Shown piece by piece: positions 54,311 to 64,000 of a stretch of 64,000 nucleotides of DNA (position 1 is the first letter of the stretch; every line of letters starts with the position of its first letter). Location: the NCBI GenBank assembly GCA_963920525.1, contig OY986437.1:57741330-57805329 (forward strand), written 5' to 3'. The notes beneath the pieces were generated by a model that was given only the letters and a program-made list of their open reading frames with translations, was not told the origin of the DNA and ran no database searches. The position numbers and the translations under genes are program-made. This DNA is from Dichetophora obliterata. Lineage: Eukaryota; Arthropoda; Insecta; Diptera; Sciomyzidae.

Positions 54311-55138
54311 AAAATTAGTTAAAGAACGCGTAATATTTTAAAGTTCTTTTAAAGTCAATTTTGGTTTTCGAATTTTGCCATCAAGTTAGGAGATATAGTC
54401 CTTATTTTTTTTTTTAATTCAAAAGAGACTTCACAAAAAACCATTATTAAAAAAAAAATCGTAAAACTAGAAAAAAAGCGAATGCATTTATTCAAAATTG
54501 TTAAACAAATTATGGGACTTTCCAATAAAATGGTAAATTTTAAAAATACAAAAATGGAACAAAAAAAATTCTAGGTACAATTGTTAGCATTTTTATTTTA
54601 TAATGTTTTTTGCCCCCTTGCTGCTTTTAATTAAAAATATATGTAAGTTTTTTTTGGATTTTGTTTAATAGTGCATTGAGTTGGGATATACAGCATATAA
54701 AAACTGATACTGTAAATCCTTTCGTATTAAAAAAAAAAATTTTTACGGGACTATATTTGATAATGTTCTAATTTCAGTAATTTTCTCAAAAATTCTTAAT
54801 ATTTACCAAAGAACAGTCTACACTAAATTTGATTATTCTGTGACAATCTTATATCGTCACATTCCGATGCTAGCCTCAGAGCTAAGTTTTCTGAATAAAA
54901 TGTAAACATGTAAATGTTAAACCAAACAATTAAATTGGACTGAAAAACCAATCATTGCATTTGACAAATATCGTTTTTTTTATGCCAAAAATACACTTCT
55001 CATACATTTTAATAAATTTGCATAATTATTTTCAGCAATTGATGCATCAAACAACAAACCATAAGAGCTAGTTGGTAACCTTTCACATATTTTCTCAAAA
55101 ACTTAGCTCTACAGAAGTAAAATATTCTACTTTCGATA
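54311..55138. other. AT-rich spacer
   Basis: No gene seen. Confidence 0.3.
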
Positions 55139-56268
55139 CACTCAGAAAAAAACACCTATCTTTTTGTGATAAAAAATTTATCTATTTTCGATAATAGAAA
55201 TTTTCTTTATTTCAAATAAAATTTACTTCAATTATAATGAATTTTCACATATTCGAAGAAAAATTTGCTTCCTTGTGGGAAATAAAATATTTCATGTCTC
55301 TAATAATGATAAGTATTTTTCTCTCACTAAAAAAATATTATTTATAGAGATAAATTTAAAGCAAATGAAAAATATTATCTATTGTTGATAAATAATTCAC
55401 AATGCGAAATATTTTCCTCAATAACAACAAATCCTTTCTCTTCAATAACAACAAAAGGCTTCTTCTCGAAAATCGAGATATTTTTCTTATATTGAATGAG
55501 GTACGAAAAAAATAGAAAGCGTGAGAGCAATTGATTAATGTTGTGAAAAGCAAGTATTGCATATTATGACGATTGTTCCTTCAAAAGGTTTTGCTTAACT
55601 TAACATAGCTACACAAAGTGATGTTGTTTATTACTAGTGTTTCTTTGGATGAATTTACAAAATCGTTTTTCAGAATAAATTTCTGGAATATTTATAAAGA
55701 GTCCCGAAAAACAATGCCACAACAATAATTCTACCTCTTAACACATTTTTAACTAATATTTTTAAAACCAAATCACAATTTGATATTAATACTTCTACTT
55801 TGCGTAGAACTGAGTTAAAACAAATGTTTGACAAAAATAATTTTTTAATCGTAATTGCGGATATACTTCTGTAATTTCTGAAAAATGTACGCAATAAAGA
55901 AATCTGTTGTATCAATGTTAAGAAAATATATCTTTATTTTAAAGAAAGTGTTTTTTTTTGTGCGAAACTATAAACGCAACTTAGAAAACATTTATTAAAA
56001 TGAAATAAATATTTCTATGTTTTCGGGAAAAATTTACACAATAAAGAAAACGGTTGAACGTATTATAAAGAAATATTTTTCTAATAAAGAGAAGGTGTCT
56101 TTTATTAATGAGAAAATATTTCTCTTTTTCATATAAGCTTTTGCCATTTTTAGGGAATTTTTGGCATCACATTGAGAAAAAAAAACATTCTCTGGAGCAA
56201 AGTCAATACCATTTTTCACTTAATATGATGCCTTTTTTCTCATATTACGATAAACTTTTTTCTGAGTG
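55139..56268. mobile_element. CAC-type TIR element with TA duplication
   Basis: CACTCAGAAAAAAACACCTA at the left, and read inward from the right CACTCAGAAAAAAGTTTATC. TA flanks both ends (55137-55138, 56269-56270). Length 1130 bp. The interior is AT-rich with no transposase; ORFs on both strands lack protein character. Probably non-autonomous Tc1/mariner-superfamily. Confidence 0.85.
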
Positions 56269-56426
56269 TAGGGAGCTTTTAGAAATTGACCACGCTGTCA
56301 AAAATTTTAGACATGTAAAAGGAAGACAGTTCATTATCTAGATAATGAATCATAGAATCCAGATAAGTTTATGATCATTGATCAGAAACTTATAACATTT
56401 GGATAAAATTAAAAAATTAACATTTC

Positions 56427-57286
56427 TGGTCGCTCTTCACTACCATTTGTTACAACTTCCATGCGAAAAAGCTTATTTGATAAAATTCATTCATCATATC
56501 ATCCTAATGTCCGAGCTACTAGACGATGAATGCAATCAAAATACTTTTGGCTTAATATGCGAAAAGAAATAAATGAGTGATCATCTACTTGTTTAACCTG
56601 TTAAAAATCCAAAATAAATGTTTACACAAAAACGCCTATCTATAAAATCGAAATTCCACTAGGTTAGTTTAAACATATCTCCATATAGATCTGGTGGTAT
56701 CACTACCTGTATCAAATGATTTTCTATACATGTTAACAATTATTAGAAGTATAACCTCTAAAATATACTTTGGCATAAACTGTAGCAAATACTTTTGCAC
56801 AAAATTTTGTTTCACGTTGTGTTCGTCTTACAATTACTGTGGATTAAGGTACTAAATTTACATCAATATTATTCAGTGAATTAACAAATTAAGATACTTC
56901 TTAGTTAACGAACCGCAATAAAAGAAAAAGATTTATATTGTTCTTCAACAGAATTGGCTTAAGGTCAAACTTTAAAGCTACCAGGAGAATTAGTTGTTCC
57001 AAATAATGACACAAGAAACACGGAACTTTTCCAAATTTAAGACAATTTTTTCTCAGATCCCTTTAAAAACTTTTTATCATATGTTTTAAAACCGTTGAGA
57101 GCTTGTGAATATGTTGTTGTAAGACATAATCGTTTAACTGAACTTGAAAAAACATTTACAGGTCCTTTTATGGTTTATTTTAAACATGAGAAAATATTTC
57201 GAACTGAGGATTTGCCCTGTTCGACAAAACTTCTAACCACGCATCCAAATATGACAAATACATTTAACAGTTATTATTATAAATAG
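56427..57286 (+). pseudogene. Ty3/gypsy-type integrase remnant
   Basis: The region near 56434-56575 reads MRKSLFDKIHSSYHPNVRAT then SKYFWLNMRKEINE, the H..H..C..C-type zinc-binding start of LTR retrotransposon integrases, here with a stop before the second half. After a deletion, 56965-57286 reads LKLPGELVVPNN, then (after a stop) ACEYVVVRHNRLTELEKTF, GPFMVYF and the terminal stop, resembling the C-terminal integrase domain of gypsy-type pol (LRLPGEFF ... VFVRHD ... GP). The catalytic core is missing. No LTR was identified. An old, inactive fragment. Confidence 0.7.
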
Positions 57287-57289
57287 TCC

Positions 57290-58859
57290 AATAACTATAT
57301 CAATTAAGGCACTTGATTAAATATTTAGCAAATAAAAGCAATAACTACTTCTATTTATAAAAATTGTTATAAATGAAGGTACTTGACCCGGGTGAAGTTT
57401 GCAAACATCATAGTTCTTTTAGAAGCTCTCTTAGATAGACAAATGGATAAAGGAAATGCGTACGCTTTAATAGTTTAACGAAACAGAGAACGTGAGATTT
57501 TGTTTTTCCAAAACTATGAGTTAGAAATTAATTTCATGCATTAAAAAAAAACAGTCTATTAAGTGAAATGTGAAATAAACTTGCATTGTTAAGATGATTA
57601 AATTTTGTACTATTTCTGTAATCATGGCTAGAAGTCAGTTATATTACAATGAGAAAAAATATTATCGATTTCGATTTAAGTGCAAAGAGTTCCGTGTCAT
57701 TAACGATAAAACTAATGCAATCACGGTCTGGCAAAAAAATCAATATAAAAAGAATGAGCAATCATAAAATCAAAGACACTGACTTTCACACACACTTTGA
57801 CACACACAATTTCACACACACACACACACTCATGTCTATTCACTGAAGCACTGAAAAACACTTTTCTAGGGCTCACCTGTGATGTGGGGACGTTTAAGCC
57901 AGGATAACATGATGATCCATAAAATTAATTAAATTTGATGTTTAGTGCAGCAAACGTGGTCTAAGCTTTTTGTTGTAGGTTCATTTATTATTTTTTTTTG
58001 CAAATATGTCTGCATGTGTTGAAAGCTGTGTATGTGTGAGTGTTTAGGCCAATGTACAGGAAGTTCAGGCGGATGTTGAGTGAAGTAAAAAAAACGGTTT
58101 GTTGAGCGTAAAAATGCCAAAAGCAGCAGAAAAATACACACCAACAGAGGAGCAGAAGGTGCAAGATAAATATACACGCACACGATTACACACACACGCA
58201 AACTCGACCGGAAGTAGCTATGAAACGTAGACAGCAAGCGAGCACAAAGCACTAAAAGGTGTTTAGGGCGAGTCGCAGTGGGTGTGTGGCAAGAAGGTGG
58301 CAATAAGTGGCAACCTTCTTATGTATGTTTCTTTATTTTTTCGTTTTTTTTTTTTACTTTAACTCAGCACGTTAATGAGCAGCACTTCCGGCTTGCGTTA
58401 AAGTTGCTTCACTCAGTTCCTCGCTAGCTTGTCAGAAATTTTTTGAGTTGTAGGCAATGGTTTTCTTATTTTAGGATTTTATCTGTTTTATTTCTTTAAT
58501 TTTGAATATGAAGTAAATAATATATGGCGTTAAGTTTTAAATAAAAACTTAAAAAGTGTCACTTCTGTGTCAGAAAAACAGACCTTTTTCACTTCTGAGT
58601 CACTAATTAAAATCTTTTAAAAAAAGTCATAGACTAATTAACTTTTTTGCTTTATTGAATAAAATGTTTGGATTATTTAATTCTGCCACAAGTTAAGCGA
58701 ACTGCTGTGAGTAGCAGCGGATCTTTTTACTAAGCCTCATTTTGCGATTTCAACTTTTTCGACGACGGCTTTCAATAGTCAATGCAATAGCCTCAAAAAA
58801 TGGTAACAACCGATTTCCGGCAGCGAAACTGTCCGCACGTTACGCTCTTCATACGCGGC
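57290..58859. other. Non-coding DNA with a CA microsatellite
   Basis: CA repeats at 57786-57830 and CA/TG-rich tracts up to 58210 explain the minus-strand ORF at 57929-58303. No gene supported. Confidence 0.4.
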
Positions 58860-59380
58860 CGTTAAAGATTTGAATGCTATGAATTAAAATCAAAAATATT
58901 CGAACTGATGATATTTGAAGCAAACGCAGCATTCAATCGCCACCCTCTGCGTTAAATGCGTCCTTTCCACCCACCGCGCAAAAAGTGGACCAACAAATAA
59001 TCGCCGCGTATCTCTCGCCAACGGTAGGCAACGCGCTGAGCCGATGCTTAATCGTGTGCGCTCGATAAGCACAACAAAGCAAGAAAAGCACACGCTCAAA
59101 CACACAAACTGTAAAGAAACAGCGACAACAACAATTGCAACAACAATGATTTCCAAATCCAATATGGAGGTCAAGGTGGCGCAACAAAGATAGCGCCAAG
59201 CAGCGCCAAGTTCTGTGTGAGCAAGTGAGAGCGCAAGAATGTGGGAGAGAGAACTTGAGCAAGGCTTAAGAACAATATGAATGGATGCTCTTGCTATCTG
59301 TTGTGTGCTGCGTTCGTTTGTCTGCCATCTTTGTTGCGAGTGGGTGGGGTTGAAGCAGCATCCATGTTGCACTTGTTCTC
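58860..59380. promoter_or_regulatory. Less AT-rich stretch, possible upstream region of a host gene
   Basis: Base composition and the density of CG dinucleotides are clearly above the window average (CGCCGCGTATCTC, ACGCGCTGAGCCGATGC). Open frames exist on both strands (minus 160 aa, plus 92 aa), but neither has a recognisable domain and they overlap antisense. CAACAACAATTGCAACAAC-type runs at 59125-59150 are common in dipteran 5' regions. Promoter status is inference only. Confidence 0.25.
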
Positions 59381-59552
59381 ATCGCTCTTCAAACATTCAC
59401 AATGGCAGTTAATCGCAAAGCCAGCTACATTTGTGTATGTGTCATTGCTTAGTCGTTACTATGTTGTCTCTTTCTTTCGTCTCGTTTTTGTTAAGAACTA
59501 TGCAGCAATTCTTATTCATAAAGGCGTGGTTTATTTGCGCTCTTGATATTTT

Positions 59553-59577
59553 GCTCTCACTCTCTCTCTCTCTCTTT
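59553..59577. repeat. CT microsatellite (GAGA-type)
   Basis: About 11 CT units. On the other strand this is GAGAG, the core bound by GAGA-factor-type proteins in flies. Confidence 0.75.
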
Positions 59578-59579
59578 CG

Positions 59580-60360
59580 TTGAGTGTAATTCCATGAAAG
59601 CATCATTGTGAATGCATTGTTAAATTTTCTCTACACTTGGCAGCCTCGCTTTATTTAGTTTGTTTTCAATGCTATCATAATCAATGCTACTGCGCCGTCG
59701 CCGCATCCTGCATTCCTTTCCAGTGGAATGTTGTTGCACATTCCTTTAATATTTTCATATGTTGTCTAGCATGCATTTTTTTATGTTGTTATTTTTGTTG
59801 TGTTTACGGGATTTTACTCTTATAAAGGTTTGCACAAAATTCTTTTGAGTTTCTTAATCATATTTATGTTATATGTAATTAATTAGGCAAGCATGCGATG
59901 GCACAAAATATTTGATATTTTAAAAGTTAAGCGATGATTTTTTTGTATTTCTATTTTACGAATTAAATTTATAATTATAATAAAAAATTATTAAAACTAA
60001 CCAAGTGCTCCTTACTTCAAAAGTATCCACTTTTTTACATTTTTAATTCCTAAATAAAAACTATCCATTATTTTTTGGAGTATAATTCTGCAACGCATAT
60101 TTTATTGCAGATAATGAAAATATGCTCACACCACTTGTGACAACATATCACGAATTTATTCACTGAAGTATGTCCTTTAAGCAGTTGATTGAAATTATCA
60201 ATTTCAAGAAAAAACTCATATCCTTGATTATTACATTTTATAATTTTAGTAGGCTTTGGTTACATAATGAAATAAACGGCCAAATTCAACTTCAACTATG
60301 AAATAAACATACAAAGGCCGATTACATCAATACTTAATTATTGTATTAATAAGATTTTTA
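59580..60360. other. Non-coding DNA, no gene seen
   Basis: No transposon end or frame of known type was recognised. Confidence 0.3.
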
Positions 60361-60650
60361 CAGTGGCGGGTCTACATACGGGCTGAAAGAGCTTTTTCCC
60401 CCTTGGAGTATTTTTTGTATAGGAAAATAATGAAAATAAGCCCTAAAAGTCGTTAATTAAACGTTAAGGCTAACTTTAATTCAAATTAAATTATTAAAAA
60501 TTGTTCACAACTCAATCCAAGGCGCACGCAGACTGAAAACTGGCGTGCAAAGCTATTTTTTAATAATACGAAGGTGATCTCTGTCCTTACTCAAATAATT
60601 AAATCTTTTATCAATTTGCATAAGCAGATCTATTTAATTTTTATTTCTTT
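60361..60650 (+). mobile_element. hAT-type terminus (CAGTGGCGGGTC)
   Basis: CAGTGGCGGGTCTACATACG resembles the hAT end at 45513 (CAGTGGCGGATCTAG). No partner end was found before the Helitron-like end at 60651, so the partner may lie beyond that later insertion or be lost. Confidence 0.4.
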
Positions 60651-62808
60651 ACTAGGTGATATACCCGGTGTTACTCGAGAGTCATCATTTATACAAACAT
60701 TTTAATATACACTTCTCGATTAAATGTTTTTTAAATTCTGGAATAATACAAAACATGTTTAATTTTATTTTTAAGCTACCGTTAAAAAGGTAATTGAGCG
60801 AATTTTAATCCGGTTTTGGAAAATTTTTGTTGTTGGTGGTTCCATCCTTGCGGTGAGCTAATTGAATTGAAAGAAGGGGTACAAAAACATATTTTAAAAA
60901 TATAAACATAAATATAAAAATGATGGTGGCACTCATTGCGTCCTTGAGATATGGAAATTTTAACATCTAAACAAAGATTTATATTAAAAAATATATTTAA
61001 CTTTTTAGTGCAAAAAAATTTTAATGAAATATATATAAAGCAGTGAAGACATTGACATTAAAAGTAAAAACTTTGTTTTTCATATAATTTTTGTCTCATT
61101 ATTAGCTATCAATGTTTTATAAAAAAATCGTTGTACTAAAAATGATTGTACTAAAATATATATTAGCTGCGTTTTTAGATGGGAGACCAGGATCATATCA
61201 TCGCATTTGCAAGGAAAGCAAAAGCAACAAATAATCCAGCAAGTGAGCTGGACATTTAAAATGATCCAATTCTATATTTTTAAGTATTGAAAGCGCAACT
61301 GTAAAAGTGAACAACACTTAGCCGTAATTGACGGCTAGATGACGCTGCTACTGAAAAAACTGGCAGTACTGCATTATTTGACATTTTAAAAGTTTGGTAG
61401 CAATAGCATTTTCGCAAAAAATTTCGCAAAACTTATCTGCTAGCTACATAAGAACATCAGATATTCTTCTGAAAGCAGAAAATAGCGCCACCTGTCTGTA
61501 ATCCCAAACGTGTGGGATTAAATTTGAAGAAACTTTTGGTAGACATCATTCGGATATTCACCGCAAGATGTATAGTTTGTACCCACTTACAAATGCGGCG
61601 CCATCTATCTGTGAATTTAAAGCACAGATCAAAACTAATGATGAGTTGTGCTTACCAAATGCGCATACGTTTTATTATATCGCCATACAGCTGAAACTGA
61701 TTACATGAAAATATTAACTTTTACAGCATTCTTATTCACAGTTATCTTTTCTATGAAATGGTGATATATATACAACATTCAAAGTACCATTCATAAAGAA
61801 CTGAGTGATAACGGTGACACAATAGTGAGAAAAAATAGGGCCATCACAACAAAACAAATTTAACAGGAGGGGGTGGGGAGGCAAAAAACTATGTAGATTA
61901 CTATAAGGAAGATTTTATATAAACCAAAATGTTCGTTATTACTCTAGACACACAACTACATTCTTAGAGATAAATGGGGATGTTCGAATTATATAGAGCA
62001 TTTTAAAACAAAACTCAGTTTTATTAATAGCTTGGTATGAAAAAATAGATTTTTAGCCATAACTTATGATTGGAAAGAGATATTGGGGTAATTTTTTCAC
62101 ATATATTATTTTTGAGACTTGAATTTTTTGTAAAAAATATAAAAATAACATTTTGGAAAAAATAAATTTCGCGAAAAAAATCAAAGGGGGTACCCTTGTT
62201 GTTTTGATGACAAAAACAGTAAAATAAATGCTATTTTAAATTGATTTAATTTTTACAACAAAAACAATTTTTGAGTCATTTTTTGAGCAAAAAGTTAATA
62301 TTTTGGACCTTTTTTGACATAAATATAAAACACAGTTATACTGACACAACGGTACAGTTCAACCTATTTTTGTGAAGTGATTTTATCGAACTTTTGAACA
62401 AAAAAAAAATTTTGAATGATATATATTAATGGACAGCGGAGATATTTGCATCGAAAGACCAAACATTTTTCTCATTCTTTGATAAAGATGTTTAATGAAA
62501 AATTCGTTGTACTGAAAATTTCTACATTTTGAACACATGTGAGTGTTTTTGATAACAAAATAATAGACATTTTTTAAAATTAAATACACAAAAACTCCGA
62601 TAGTAAAATGTATTATAATAACAAAATTACCGTTAGTTGAAAAATTTCGGAGGGGGTGTGGTAAAAACTAAGTATGTAACATTTTAAGTTGGGATAAACT
62701 TAATGTATGTACTTATTTTGAGTGAAATCCGTTGAGCCATTTAGATTGGTATAAAGGGCAAACAAACAAACAAACAAACAAACAGAAAACTAGTTATATT
62801 ACTATAGA
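60651..62808 (-). mobile_element. Helitron-like element, about 2.2 kb
   Basis: Read on the minus strand, it starts TCTATAGTAATATAACTAGT, has a TTTG tetramer run (62760-62784 on plus) and GGCTCAACGGATTTCA, and ends with GAGTAACACCGGGTATATCA then CCTAGT at 60651. This start/end combination is typical of insect Helitron-type non-autonomous elements. No Rep or helicase frame is visible. Part of it (about 62250-62490) is homologous to 21192-21522. Confidence 0.7.
62760..62784. repeat. AAAC tetranucleotide repeat
   Basis: Six AAAC units near the 5' end of the Helitron-like element. Confidence 0.85.
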
Positions 62809-62814
62809 TAATGT

Positions 62815-64000
62815 TTTTCTACTGAACTCAATTGTTCCTGAGAATATTTCCCAAAATAGAAAGTTTATTTAGAATTAACACAAATTTTAAAGAATTTACT
62901 CAAAAAGTAAAGTTCATTTCATAGGTAAAATTGTGTGTATCGATTGTTTGCACTACGCCAGGTTCATTTCGAATAGCACTATGCATATTTTTCTTTGATA
63001 TCACTTTGAAATAGTCTTTAAGGTGATTACAAACTACTTTCAAAACAAACCACAAGTAGTTGAATAGTCAACTTTTTCTTCGAAAATAACTAGTAATTTT
63101 CTCTATGAAATGGCCGCTAAATCACCAGTACGCACTACCTACGATATGATAGATTGACTAGTTTATATATGGTTCTTTTGAATTCAACTAGTAGTCTATA
63201 GAAAATTAGCTTATATCTGGTTTCTTTCATTCTACTAACAAGTGAGGAGTAAAACGACTAATTTAAAATGGTTTTTAATAAACTAGATGCAAGTTAAAAT
63301 AGAAAATATTTAGCCATACAAAAAAATATTTTTAATTTGACTCAAAATTTAGTGTGACCTAACCTTTGAGAACAATGTGAGAAAAGTTGCTACCAAATCT
63401 CAAGTCAACATTAAAATATTTTTTTGGTTAGTCTGATTGATTTTTATATGTCTACATGAAACCAGTTGGAAATTTTTATTAAACAAAACAAATAATCTTG
63501 TTACATTTAATGCTAAAACATGAGTTTTTCAGTCTTCAAGAACGTTCAAAAGTGATAAATATTTAGTAAAGTGTGTTAAAAAAATTTTAATGCCATTGAA
63601 AAAAAAAACATAGTTCTTCAAAATTTATAAAAATCAAATACAGTAAAAGACAAAATAAAATAAACATAGAATCTCTCGCAAAGCAAAAAATGTTGCTTTC
63701 GAAGTGGCTCAAAGCCGTAGACAAAAGAGGCAAAGTGAATGGCGCGATTGATGGAGTTAACAAAAAAGTCTATGTAAGCTCTCTGAACTACACAGAGCCA
63801 AAAACCACCACATAAAATCAATAAGACCACCTAATTGAGCTATTTTATTAGGTTTTCTTATTAATACCACCAAATAATAAGAATTTTCCACAGAGAAATC
63901 TTTTTAATTCCATAGAGAAAATCTTATTAAAAATTTACAACTACTATCTAACATTTTTTAATAAGATTTCTTTTTAAAAGAATGAAATGATGTGGTAATC
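62815..64000. other. AT-rich DNA, no gene seen
   Basis: ACTAG words recur at 63085-63290 (near 63088, 63158, 63188, 63283). The last 120 bp contain AGAGAAATCTTTTTAATTCC and related AGAGAAAATCTTATT repeats that may be the start of an element cut by the window end. The ORF at 63618-63830 has no recognisable domain. Confidence 0.35.

Noticed and set aside
58890..59372. 160-aa minus-strand ORF overlapping a 92-aa plus-strand ORF
   Set aside because: No recognisable domain on either strand; a stretch with fewer AT-rich stops gives such frames by chance.

Overview
The window is about 64 kb of AT-rich eukaryotic DNA with almost no host coding sequence. The mix of transposon families (piggyBac, mariner, Tc1 and related types, hAT, Helitron-like, RTE and jockey/CR1-like LINEs, a Ty3/gypsy fragment, tRNA-derived SINEs), the many CAA/TTG runs and the absence of prokaryotic gene organisation point to an insect, most likely a higher dipteran such as a tephritid-type fly. 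That placement is inference from general style, not from a marker gene.

Layout. 1-3 kb: a decayed Tc1-like transposase and an inverted satellite-like block. 4.8-5.6 kb: the largest of three related foldback elements (others at 37.4 and 51.4 kb). 9-12.6 kb: a TIR element carrying a tRNA-like SINE head, then a complete piggyBac-like transposon with an open 615-aa transposase. 13.8-21.2 kb: a TA-flanked TIR element; a Tc1/mariner-superfamily element split by a LINE that is itself split by a small G-rich element; and a degenerate piggyBac-like element with nested inverted repeats inside. 22.6-28.7 kb: two opposed minisatellites, MITEs, a Helitron-like 3' end, a nearly intact Tc1-like transposon with paired outer and inner terminal repeats, and a foldback element. 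29-34 kb: mostly unassigned non-coding DNA with one MITE. 34.8-41.3 kb: a mariner with broken reading frame, a Helitron-like element full of tandem repeats, and an RTE LINE split by a TA-targeting TIR element. 42-48 kb: SINEs, one candidate host exon at 44.93-45.17 kb on the minus strand, and an old mariner split by a hAT element that holds further insertions. 48.5-57.3 kb: a TIR element, a tandem tRNA-like dimer, an 83-bp tandem array, a roughly 530-bp-arm inverted repeat, a SINE, another TIR element and a gypsy-type integrase remnant. 57-64 kb: mostly non-coding, a less AT-rich stretch near 59 kb, and a minus-strand Helitron-like element.

The only reading frame that looks fully intact at protein level is the piggyBac-like transposase (10665-12512). 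The Tc1-like transposase (25943-26970) is one base from being open. Nested insertions give a relative time order at several places, and several junctions preserve target duplications that identify the superfamily. No CRISPR, operon or bacterial feature is present. All family assignments were made by reading motifs by eye, without database search.
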